From assembly GCA_036250225.1 (NCBI GenBank), contig JAPZLL010000047.1, positions 212,925 through 276,924 of the forward strand: DNA of 64,000 bases, written 5' to 3'. A model generated the notes under the pieces. That model had not been told where the DNA came from. It saw only the letters and a program-made list of their open reading frames with translations, and did not search any database. The translations under genes and the position numbers were made by a program. Of this stretch, positions 23,426-33,200 are shown in pieces; within the stretch, counting starts at the first letter, position 1, and every line of letters starts with the position of its first letter. Source of the DNA: Cercophora sp. LCS_1. Lineage: Eukaryota; Ascomycota; Sordariomycetes; Sordariales; Lasiosphaeriaceae.

Positions 23426-23943
23426 TGTTACGGCCTGCTTGCTCCAAGTGCTCCAGGGGAGGGCTTGGCAAAGACAGATCGTGAGAGCGGACAGGGTCCA
23501 ATGCTCTAGGTAGGGGGGTGCAAGGTGACTGAGTGAAGGCTAGGACAACTCTCGAAGGGTGATACACTGTCAAGCAGATCGTAGACTCCAAGGTCCCGGA
23601 CGATGGGTCTCACTGAGCGATGCTCAAGAACAATGTATTGCTAGCGTGAGGATCCGAGAGTCCTCACACGGTTGTGGGCACAACCATCGTATCTATATAC
23701 ATAGAATCTGTCTCCTGGTCCCGAGCTCGCTGGTCCCGGGCTCGGGACCAACTGCCTCGGGACCCTCATGATAGGTTGGTGCCGGGTCCCGAACCTCCAG
23801 GTCCCGAGCTCGGGACCGTTCCCCTCGGGACCCTCCTGATTGGTCGGCGCGGAGCCTGGTGGGTCGTCGTACCTCAGGACGGTGATTGGCGCCTCGTAGC
23901 TAGCCCGTGCTTTCCTCGAGAGGTCATGACCTGGGTCGTGACA
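23426..23943 (+). mobile_element. solo LTR A, 518 bp, with GAAAT target duplication
   Basis: Begins TGTTACGG and ends GGTCGTGACA (TG...CA, short inverted ends TGTTACG/CGTGACA). It is flanked by GAAAT at 23421-23425 and 23944-23948, a 5-bp duplication typical of Gypsy/Copia integration. The interior has tandem CTCGGGACC/GGTCCCGAG palindromic units and CCAAT-like boxes. No internal retroelement sequence adjoins it, so it is a solo LTR. An inverted, diverged copy lies at 29938-30513. Confidence 0.85.
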
Positions 23944-24417
23944 GAAATGCAAACTAAAAAAATCTATACAAGATATTAGCGACCGGTTTAAACGTAAGAA
24001 AATAAACTCACGTATGTGAACAGATTATAAATATAATCAACATTGATGTTGAGGAATTAGAGGTGATTAAGAAAATTTAATAAAAGTTAAATAAAGATGA
24101 TCTTATTACATCTAAAATAATATAAAATAAAACTATATATTAACGCAAGTTTTTACGTTGTAAAAGATCTTTTTCGCCGGCTACAGTTTCTGGCTTTCTT
24201 ACTATATAAAACTATATAAGTTTAAATTAAAATATAATATAACAAAACGGAAATAATTACTCACTGTACCTTGAAATGCATCAGAATATTAATCTTCAGT
24301 AAAAGTATATAAATATTAATTTACATATCTGTGCTAGCGTAGAGATAGTAGAGAGAAGAATGTATAAATACCATACCTCTAACAAGTAAATAAAAAACAC
24401 TTATATTAAAAAGAAAT

Positions 24418-24516
<99 letters not shown>

Positions 24517-24890
24517 TTNNNNNNNNNNNNNNNNNNNNNNNNNNNNNNNNNNNNNNNNNNNNNNNNNNNNNNNNNNNNNNNNNNNNNNNNNNNNNNNNNN
24601 NNNNNNNNNNNNNNNNNNTCTTTATTTATTTATTTATTTATATAGCGATGAAGTTAAAAACTATAATAAGTTAATAAGTTAAAAGAATCTTTTATAATGT
24701 AAAAACCTTGCTTATACCTAGGATATAATTTTATGGAATATTTCATTTTAATGTAAAATTTATATGATAAAAGATCCTTTGACACTTTTACTTTTTAATT
24801 CTCTCTGTATATATTCTTAAAAGGTAAAATTTGACTTAAAATATCTTCAAATATTGCTTTATAAGCAGCTTTACATATTAATTTATTTAT
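23944..24890. repeat. A+T-rich DNA with (TTTA)n and an assembly gap
   Basis: RIP-like A+T-rich sequence without genes. A (TTTA)n microsatellite runs from 24417 into a block of exactly 100 N (24519-24618) and resumes to about 24642, so the assembly broke in this array and the true length is unknown. Confidence 0.85.
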
Positions 24891-25239
24891 TGACTTGGGG
24901 TGACGGCTAAGGAGAGCTGGCTTGTGGTTGCCTTTCCGTTTTTGTACATAGTCACGGTGGTGAGCGACAGGCTGTCACGTGCTCGGCACGTGACGCCTGG
25001 ACATAAGTGTTGCGCCAGCGCCTCAGATTTAGATTGAACAGAACAACTCACCACCATGGCGAAGTTCCGAGGGTGAAGAGGTGCGTTGTCGTTTTCCTAC
25101 GTTGTTTTTCTACGTCGTGTTCCTACGTTGTTATCCTACGTCGTCCACATGCCTCCCTCCGATCAGAGGAAGGCCTGCCCATAGGTCGGCCTTCCAGGCC
25201 GACCGCTGGGTTCTGTGTGTGTTGTTCATCACCAGTTCA
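24891..25239 (+). mobile_element. 350-bp short element, copy 2
   Basis: Nearly identical to 15188-15537, with the same ends (TGACTTGGGG...CCAGTTCA), flanked by a TTAT direct repeat (24887-24890, 25240-25243). It sits in A+T-rich DNA and is itself un-RIPed. Confidence 0.82.
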
Positions 25240-25524
25240 TTATAAGTTTAATACTTAATAAAACTAGCGCTTTAAATAACGAAAGGCAATAAATTATCAA
25301 ACATTACTTTGTTTCAAATATACAGACGTAAAATGGGCAAAATTTAGATTTAACCAGCCAAGGGGAAGTTGGGTAGTCAGCAACGAAACCAACGTCTTTA
25401 AATCGGGGTTGATTAGTAAGCGTTGCTCTCAGCTGGCGCACTCCACGGTCAATCTAATTCTGACACATCCTCGCCGCTGCACTTCCTCATTTCCATTACC
25501 GCCTCTCCATCGAGCGCAACAACG
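25240..25524. other. spacer before the integrase-like pseudogene
   Basis: No gene is seen. It may hold the 5' end of the element whose transposase relic begins at 25525. Confidence 0.3.
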
Positions 25525-27684
25525 ATGCCTCGAACGAAAATCGACCTCGAAAAGTACAAAGGCTGGATTATCGACCAATATAAACAGCGCACTATACTCG
25601 AATCAATTCTTACACAATTATTCCTTAGATTGAGCATTTCTTATACTACCAAAACGATTGAACGAAACTTAAAGTAATGGGGTATCAAAAACAATCAGAT
25701 TCAAACCCAAGTTATACTAGAACTCCTTATAAATATTAAGTAGATTTATTTTACAACCTTTCCCAAGGACAGCACTCTTTTGGAAGCCTTGCGCGAGCGA
25801 AGGCACGTTTTATTACTGCATGGCCTCTGTATGGCCCGCCGGTCAATCGATATTTGGTAGAGACACAGCCCTGAACAAATCGACTCCCTAAGGCTGAAAA
25901 TCAAGCAGTATATTGCAGAACAGCACGAAGACGCTCACCTCCTCCCCGGCCTTGGCCGCCGACTCCCCAGCGTTCATCTTCAATAGAATGTACAACTTCG
26001 AGCTCCAGCTTGGCTAATCTTCGAGTATATGTACTGAACTGGTGATGAACAGCACATACAGAACCCAGCGGTCGGCCTGGAAGGCCGACCTATGAGCAGG
26101 CCTTCCTCTGATCGGAGGGAGGCATGTGAACGACGTAGGATAACAACGTAGGAACACGACGTAGAAAAACAACGTAGGAAAAACGACAACGCACCTCGTC
26201 ACCCCCGGAACTTCGCCATGGTGGTGAGTTGTTCTGTTCAATCTAAATCTGAGGCGCTGGCGCAACACTTATGTCCAGGCGTCACGTGCCGAGCACGTGA
26301 CAGCCTGCTCACCACCGTGACTATGTACAAAAACGGAAAGGCAACCACAGGCCAGCTCTCCTTAGCCGTCACCCCAAGTCAGTACGAAATTAACAAGGAG
26401 AAAATTAAAGCAAGATGGAGAGGAGTTCACAGACGTCGAAGTGGCTTTACTATCCCCGGTCCCAATTATACCTGGTCAATCGATGAATATTACAAACTGC
26501 AGCAATGGGGCTTTGAGATCTATGGGGGAATCGATGCATACTCTCGCAAAGTTATGTGGCTGTTCTATAGACATTCAGCGCTCATAGATCGATCCGTTAT
26601 CGCCCAATACATCCGAACAATTAGGGAAGTTGGAATAATGCCGTTAATGATTCGCACAGATTGGAGTAAGGAAACTATTCTCATTGGCGCAAATCACTGG
26701 TGGCTTTCAGCAGTAACAGCACATTTGCAATGGATTGAACCACATTGAAGCCTAGCAGGAATAATTAAATGGGTTCTTCCACGCGCGCAACGTAGTCCCT
26801 TCAAGCGAATCAATGCAATTCAGCTTCAAAACCCTCCCTCAATGCCAGCTAATGCAGGTCCGTTCCCACTCAGCGCATGCTGGACCTATGGGAAAAGCAC
26901 AGCAAACCAGTGCATTGAGGCGTAGTGGTCGCAGCTTGCTAAGGCTGTTGCAAATGGATGGCAAGTAGAATTGTTCACTGCGTTCCACATCAACCTAATC
27001 GCCTTCGATTTAAGCAAGCTAATGTTGATAACTTCAATTTAGGAGCGGTTTAAGTGGCTCAAAACCAATGGATAGTGGCATACAACAAATATAACTGAGA
27101 GAATTGCACTCCCTTACACATATATGGGACAATTTAGATCAACCTTGCGAAATAGTTTAACACCTGGAATTCGCATCATATATGCCGAAATTCGCAAGAG
27201 GCCGCATGTAGTTCCTAGTATCCCCAACAATCTCTACGAGTCAAAGGATTCTAACCATGTTGTTCAGTGTGGTATTCCAGTGCACTTGGATACTCTTAAA
27301 GACCTAGAGCATTTGATTTGGCAGGATGGAGTTAATTTGGATGGATATCTCACCCCCGAGATGTCTATTTTGTGTGCGGAGCTGATGAAAGCAGCTCCTG
27401 CTCAAGATCCCAGGGAAAACAATGTTGAGTTTCCCCACTTGTGGAAATATCCTCATCTTCGCAAGGCATTAATGGAACACCACCATCTGGGTGCAGCTCC
27501 TCCACTCGCTGATCTACCAAAGCCCATTGGTAGTAAGGCAACCTTCTTGGAAAAGGCACGACGGGGAGGTGTAACAGTTGAAGAAGTTGCTTCGGCATCT
27601 GTAAATCCAGACGGGTATGAAGTTCACGGTGATATTCCTGAAATGTTTATTGAGTATGTAGATAGGGATAAAGTTGATTCTTGA
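25525..27684 (+). pseudogene. integrase-core (DDE) transposase pseudogene split by a short element
   Basis: Starts ATG 25525 (MPRTKIDLEKYKGWI), an HTH-like N terminus. In-frame stops are met before the copy 3 element at 26035-26381 interrupts the gene. After it, the reading resumes as EINKEKIKARWRGVHRRR, then PGPNYTWSIDEYYKLQQWGF and IYGGIDAYSRKVMWLF, a retroviral-integrase-like D-x(n)-D core as in fungal 'integrase catalytic domain' proteins. TRTDWS-like (MIRTDWSKET) replaces the usual RSDRG. The C-terminal part is open at 27124-27684. Stops such as GCG-TAG-TGG suggest C-to-T change. It was probably the transposase of a DNA transposon related to Ginger/integrase-like elements. It is not functional. 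Confidence 0.72.
26035..26381 (-). mobile_element. short element, copy 3, inserted in the transposase gene
   Basis: A reverse-orientation copy of the 350-bp element (TGAACTGGTGATG...CACCCCAAGTCA), flanked by GTAC (26031-26034, 26382-26385). Removing it with one GTAC restores a continuous codon series across the site, so it disrupted a coding sequence. Confidence 0.88.
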
Positions 27685-29937
27685 AAAACGAAGAATATAA
27701 TTTCACCATCTTTCGGATCTCAACTGATCTAGTTCACCATCTTTCGTATTTGATCATCTACAAGACAGCTAAATAACCCAAGTAAACAAAGCCAGTCTTA
27801 TATCACCCTTGATTTACTTCAATTAGATGTGACTCTTACAATGTATAGTTAGATATATTTTATTAGATACACTAAAGGAGCATAAAGGGCAAAAAACTTG
27901 ATTTGAAGAGCAAAGAATATATAACAAGGATAAAGCAAATAGGCTATATAATAAAATATTACAGTTAGACAAACAGTTTCTCATCCTCATCTTCATCCTC
28001 GTCACCAAACGTTAAAAACTCCAGATCTACTCTTTTAGGAAAGTCTGGCACTGTCTCGCAGTCAGTGAGATCGTAACATGCTATTCCATCGGAAAATGCA
28101 TCCATCCCAAGGGGCAGCAATATTAAACGCCTCGGATCAACCGGTTCAATATCGGATCGAACTTCTCCTAATATAAACCGAGGACCATCGCCTTCTCTCT
28201 CTACTTCCCGGCGAGCTCGCTCAAATGCAGGCCCCTGAATCATCAAATCCTTGACGATCTGCTCTCCCTGCTCAAAAAGAGCTACTGTAGATGTTGTTTG
28301 TTGCAAAGAGGGAGTGATTAGAGATGGCCGCAATGTAATAGTAGCGCGTTGAACAGGTTCGGCAAGAGGTTGAGGAGGAAGCTGAGCAGGAAGATGAGGA
28401 GAAAGTTGACGGGGAAGCTAAGGAGGGGCGAATTGTAAAGGCTGAGGCGTGTTGGTGGTCCTATTAACAACAGTAATAAATTGAGATTCTTCTGTCTTGT
28501 TGCCGCTAAGGACCGTTTGTCAGGTATAGAATCGAGCTTCGCCTTCTTATCTTGTGGCTCTTGTTTCACCCGCAATCTCTTTGAATCGCGGGTAATTAAT
28601 GGTCGTTTAGGCTTAGTCTTGATGGGAGGGTACCGATGGGACGTAGTGGGTGATGGTGTTAGGGCTGCGGGACGGGTTGTTAAAGCTATAGGTCGAGGGA
28701 CTGGAATTGCAAGTGAATGGTGGGATGAGGGCGGGACTGGATTAATTGTCGATACCAAATCCTTATTGTCAAGAGGAGGAAGCTCCCAGCCGGTTGGAAC
28801 CTGGAGGGCATAGACAATAAGGAAAATGTCTGGCGAGTGCTTCGCATTAGGTTAATAAGTCTCTGCCAAGGTACAAATTTCCCCCCACAATATGGGACCA
28901 CTTAACCATACTAATTCTACACAATTTGACATCCCTTGGGCGTTTTAGCAGGCTTCACCATTGAATATACGCGCGTATTGCCCGCTATAAACAAGTGGCG
29001 TTCCTCGTTATAAAACATCGCTTTTCCCTTGACGATGGACCGAACAGTTATTACCCAGAGATCCAAGGGATTAGCAAACGACCAAGTCTGCTATGTGCGC
29101 TCTAAGTACTATATTAGTGAAGTTCTCAATTGCCTTGGGAACCAAATATTCTCGAATACCACCTTTGGGGAGAATACCAACGAATAGGTGGATTTTTACT
29201 CGGATGGGCCCAGACAATATTAGTATTGGTATTGCTGTTGTACAGATATTCGAATTGCGGGTAGATAAAAGAGCTTGTATTCCTTCGGTCATTGTTGAAG
29301 CTGCTTAAACTTGCCGAAGGGCAATACTGGAACCTCTGGCTACTGCTAATATTGTGAGAACCAAAGTTCGAGAAGGGTTTGTAATAGATAATTGAACTTG
29401 AGCTGCCTAAGTGAACTGGGCAGCTCGAATAACCTGGGCAGCCTAAGTAAGGAGGTAGTATTCGAATTGTTTGACTAGGTTAGGGTCTTAACCCTAATCC
29501 GTAGAAAGCGGATACTTACGGCACTCACAGTTCGGCAATGCATATTTGTCTTTGATGGAAGGAGATGGACTTGGAGAGATAGGCTTATATTTTGAGGCAC
29601 AGAAGCTTGGAGGTGTATCTAGAAGATTAGATAAATATATTAGGTCAATGATATTAAAGGTACCCCATAAGCGTTAATAGTGGTAGTAACATATAGTATT
29701 GGGGTTTTCCTGAGCAGCCTTTTTGTAAAGCTAGTGAGATACTTTATAAATTAGGTCCGCTGGTCCAAGAGCACCTTTCTCGGAAAGGTCTTTAAAAGGG
29801 CGGGTGGAAGACATTATTGGAAGCGATATAAAAAGGGGGCAAAAACAATTTCAGAAAGGCAGCGAGCATTAATTTGTCGTTAAAGAAAGGTAATGGAAGA
29901 TGGTGTAAGTTATTCAGGGGCGGGGATAATGGGTGAG
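27685..29937. repeat. degraded transposon-like DNA, identity unknown
   Basis: Moderately A+T-rich. Broken minus-strand reading frames can be followed over 27965-28900 and 29071-29292 (EYLVPKAIENFTNIVL), which suggests one decayed mobile-element protein. I do not recognise the family. Confidence 0.4.
27965..28758 (-). pseudogene. unidentified basic/acidic protein, frameshifted
   Basis: Two minus-strand ORFs (28758-28318 and 28333-27965) abut in different frames. The first has Pro/Ser-rich sequence and basic clusters (KTKPKRPL, KRLRVKQEP) like a nuclear signal. The second carries REVEREGDGPRFILGEV and ends in an Asp/Glu run. Together they look like the C-terminal part of one former gene. No domain is recognised. 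Confidence 0.35.
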
Positions 29938-30513
29938 TATTACGACCCAAGTCATAACCTCAAGGGGGAAGTACGGACCAACCCCAAGTACCAATTAGCG
30001 AAACCCAGAGTACAGCACTCCACCAGGCCCCAGTGGAACCAATGAGAGAGGACCCGAACGAAGAAACATCCGGGTCCAGGGGAGGACCCAAACGAGGAAG
30101 CGCCCGGGTCCGAGGACGGCCAATAAGAATGGACCCAGGACGGAAGACACCCGGGTCCGGGGCGGACCCGGGGCGGGGAAGCCTCGGGTCCACGGGACCC
30201 GGGGAGGGGAAACCTCGGGTCCAGGGGAACATCGCATGTATATAGATACGATGGTTGTGCCCACAACCGTGTGAGGACTCTTGGATCCTCACGCTAGCAA
30301 TACATTGTTCTTGAGCATCGCTCAGTGAGACCCATCGTCCGGGACCTTGGAGTCTACGATCTGCTTGACAGTGTATCACCCTTCGAGAGTTGTCCTAGCC
30401 TTCACTCAGTCACCTTGCATCCCCCCCCCTACCTAGAGCATTGGACCCAGTCCGCTCTTACGATCTGTCTTTGCCAAGCCCTCCCCTGGAGCACTTGGAG
30501 CAGAGCCGTAACA
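29938..30513 (-). mobile_element. LTR B, inverted relative of LTR A
   Basis: On the minus strand it starts TGTTACGGC at 30513, follows LTR A closely for about 290 bases (for example CAATGCTCTAGGTAGGGGGG), then diverges in the GGGTCC-rich interior and ends in a mutated GGGTCGTAATA. Several differences are C-to-T or G-to-A. No convincing target duplication is visible at the mutated end. Confidence 0.75.
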
Positions 30514-30612
30514 ATAATGCCAATATAGTATGTGTTATAATATCGTTGCTTATTGTCATACAGTCATAATTTATTATACATATATATTACAGGCCAAAAT
30601 CGCCCTCGATAC

Positions 30613-31537
30613 TTAAGGATCAGTATCGGAGTCCAAGAATGCCGCGCCTCCCTCTCGCACAGTCATCTTCTCCAAACCCTCTACGTTTGCCAACTCCTTC
30701 TCAAGGTCATTTGACGTCACTTTTGTCTTGGAGTTCCCGCCATTTTCCTCCTCCTTCTCTCCCTTGGTCTTCCCTCCTCGAGCACGCAGCTGCTTCTCAC
30801 GTTCCTCCGCCACCAACTTCTCCTCCAAGAGAATGTTCAGGGACCGCTCAAGAAACTCTTGCCGAACTCTCCCAACATACTCTGTCTTGAAGCCCGGCCA
30901 TGCCTTTGACTCCGGGTTGGCCTTTTTCTTCTCCTTTGCTGCTCTTATTAGTCTCCTTCTCTTTTCCCCAACAACCTCAATACATACCAACTCGATGCGA
31001 ACACTCCTTGCCCTTGCCCGAGTAGTGACAATTGGTACAGGCCCCCTTTGTTATCTCGCCCTTTGGGACAATGCACTCTGCAGCAGGACCAGTGTGCCCG
31101 GGATGGTTGCATGTCGAGCATCTGTCCTCCTCCTCCTCATTCTCTGCCTCTGCAAACAAATAGGCAGCAATGGCAACTGGGCGTTCTGGGCGATTTTTGA
31201 ACTCGATGGGCGGGATTTGGTTGCGTAGGCTTCTCGGTGGACGGAAGGGGTCCCAAAACCGAATGACTTGCTGCTCATCAACACTAGGTTAGCATTGGAC
31301 TCTGGACGGGCTATCCTGGGAACTCACCCTCTGTGTTTGCAAATATCCAGTGAGTTTATGGACTCCAGCCTGGCGCAGCTTCTCCAGCATCTCGATTGTC
31401 CTCTTCTCCGCCTCCGTTGTTGTGTCTAACAGCAGCAACTCAAGTGTTGCCCGTTTGCCGTTTACCACAAAGTGCGACAAGCGAATCTCGTTGCTGCGGG
31501 TAACGGTGATCCGCGTTGAACCCTCGGACGCCGACAT
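30613..31537 (-). CDS. DUF3716-like Cys-rich protein, gene B, three exons
   Basis: Model: exon 1 at 31537-31328, intron 31327-31271 (57 bases), exon 2 at 31270-30988, intron 30987-30939 (49 bases, GACTAAT branch site), exon 3 at 30938-30613, giving 272 residues. Intron positions, phases and lengths equal those of gene A. Exon 2 encodes CSTCNHPGHTGPAAEC, CIVPKG, then GACTNCHYSGKGKECSHR, the same Cys/His frame as gene A. Exon 1 is barely alignable with gene A's. Exon 3 is longer, Lys/Glu-rich and probably coiled coil. No stop or frameshift is seen. Function unknown; probably nuclear or regulatory given the metal-binding cluster and basic segments (inference). Confidence 0.75.
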
Positions 31538-31865
31538 GACAGGCGTGCTTGGAGATCTGGGAATGGAGAGTTGGGAAGTCGGAATTGAGCGAGCAGGAAA
31601 ACGTTTGACCCAGCCTCAACCAAATCGAGGCCGATTCAAATGCGCTGCTGTCGAAGAGCTGCTGTTGCTGCGGAGGTAACGCTTGGCTGCGACACGTGCA
31701 CGTTGATGGTGAGAAAGTTTTGGGGAAGCTCCAAATGGAGGGGTAAGGTGTTGTGGGGAAATTTTGAAGTAGGCGGCAGGTGTGAGTGCAGTGTCGCAAA
31801 GTGGGGGGTGCCTGAGGTACCAAGGCTAGTTTTTCCGAAAAGTCTGAGTTCGCCTAAGAAGCCGT
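31538..31865 (-). promoter_or_regulatory. conserved 5' region of DUF3716-like gene B
   Basis: The inverted counterpart of 22205-22546, sharing long near-identical blocks up to the start codon. It differs by an interior segment of about 70-80 bases (31660-31740). Confidence 0.7.
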
Positions 31866-32199
31866 CGTATTTTTGGCTCGGATCTGGTCAAAAATGGATG
31901 ACCTGCGCCCCTCAGCCACACTGCTCAACGTGCACGGATTTTGCTGTGCATCTGCATCAAGGTCTGCATCAAGGTCTGCAACTGTCACCACCCCTGTTGA
32001 GGCCATCGCCACTTACCAATGGACCAGTCAACGGTAACGGCAATTGCTCGGCGCCGCCAGGATTTGGCTGTTGCCGAGGCGGCGGCGCGGCTGAGCCGTC
32101 GGCTCAAACGTCCAAGGAAGTTGGTGATAGTTGCCATTGGTCTCCTTTTGGTGTTGAAGCCCCCCACGCGCAAAGGTCAACCTCAACCCGATAAAAGGT
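31866..32199. other. no gene recognised
   Basis: GC-rich spacer beyond the right arm. It includes a short CATCAAGGTCTG direct repeat near 31960-31980. ORFs on both strands look like shadows. Confidence 0.3.
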
Positions 32200-32500
32200 T
32201 GCCTGCAAACCCTCGAAATCCTTCAGGGCAACGCTGGCTGCTTTGCTGACCTCCTTCGGATGGATAGCGATACCTTTGGCAATTTGGTAACGTGGTTCGA
32301 GAACAATACGCCTTTGGCCGCCTCGAGATATCTTGTAGTCGACGAGAAGGTGTTGCAGGGGCCTGGCTCGGTCCGAGTCAGGCCCCTGCAACACGATACC
32401 TTTGGCAATTTGGTAACGTAGTTCGAGAACAATGCGCCTTTGGCCGCCTCGAGATATCTTGCAGTCGAGGAGAAGGTGGTGATGTTCGCGTGCCAGGGGC
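32200..32500 (-). repeat. dispersed repeat R1 with internal duplication
   Basis: A ~110-base block (GGCAATTTGGTAACGT, GCGCCTTTGGCCGCCTCGAG, ATATCTTG) occurs twice, at about 32275-32350 and 32396-32475, around a large palindrome. A third copy lies at 39850-40005. Minus-strand translation is repetitive (KISRGGQRRIVLE), but no domain is recognised. Confidence 0.7.
32350..32394. repeat. 45-bp near-perfect palindrome
   Basis: Arms GTGTTGCAGGGGCCTG and CAGGCCCCTGCAACAC enclose CTCGG-T-CCGAG, so the whole pairs with a single mismatch. The arms are part of R1; the copy at 39.98 kb has only the left half, so it probably arose by head-to-head joining. Confidence 0.9.
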
Positions 32501-32810
32501 AGACCCATTGCTTTGTTGCCTTTGTTATGGGACACATATATTTGCACCTCAACAACAGATTTTTAATCGCGCATGCAACTCTTGCATAAAAAATGGATTC
32601 TTTGCCCTGAATAGCTTCATTTTTGACAGTGTGGCAAAGAGACCCTACGAACAAGCCACAGATCGGAGGGGAAGAACTGTCAGAAAGAAGTGAGCACAGA
32701 CGCTACTGTGAGCTACGAGCCAATGAGCTCCACTGAGCGTAAATAAAGTAATCGGCTCACTTTTGTCGCTTCTTTCTACCTACAGTCCAAAGAGCTTTCT
32801 GCCATTTCCG

Positions 32811-32965
32811 GGTAAAGGACATCCAGTCGCGCCAAAGCGCAGAACAACCCCCACGTCCCTCTACAATCGCTCAGCAGGTATGCCTTCCATCCTTGCATTG
32901 TGATGGGTCACAAACTAAACCGTGCTTTGTAGGATTAATCAGTGCCTGTTCAAAGCAGAGGTTGC
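32811..32965 (+). pseudogene. relic exon-intron of the DUF7924-like gene
   Basis: AAAGGACATCCAGTCGCGCC followed by CAGCAG|GTATGCC and a GGTCACAAACTAA segment parallels exon 2 and intron 2 of the downstream gene (GGACATCCAGCCGCGCA, CAACAG|GTATGTCC, GGATCACAAACTAA at 33493-33600). It looks like a diverged tandem duplicate of that exon and intron. Confidence 0.45.
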
Positions 32966-33200
32966 AAGCGCAAGTAACGTTTCCGGCCATAGGCCCGTAA
33001 ACACCTGAACAAAGGTTGAAGTCAAAGACCTCCGGAAATGGAATCCTCAATCTAGAATAAGAAGGTCTGTGGCCGCTCCTTTGGAAGAGGAGGACAAACG
33101 TTCTAACACATACAACTACCTTGTAACGATTCACTTGTCAAAGACCCTTCTTCACCCCAACGCCCTTGGTTACGTATAAGGCGCCAATCCCCTCATCATC

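Noticed and set aside
29926..30518. ATAAT repeats as a target duplication for LTR B
   Set aside because: The left ATAAT is separated from the LTR end by several bases and the LTR tip is mutated, so the match is probably chance.
22205..31865. One giant retroelement with LTR A and LTR B as its two ends
   Set aside because: The LTRs are in opposite orientation, LTR A has its own 5-bp duplication, and no gag-pol lies between them.
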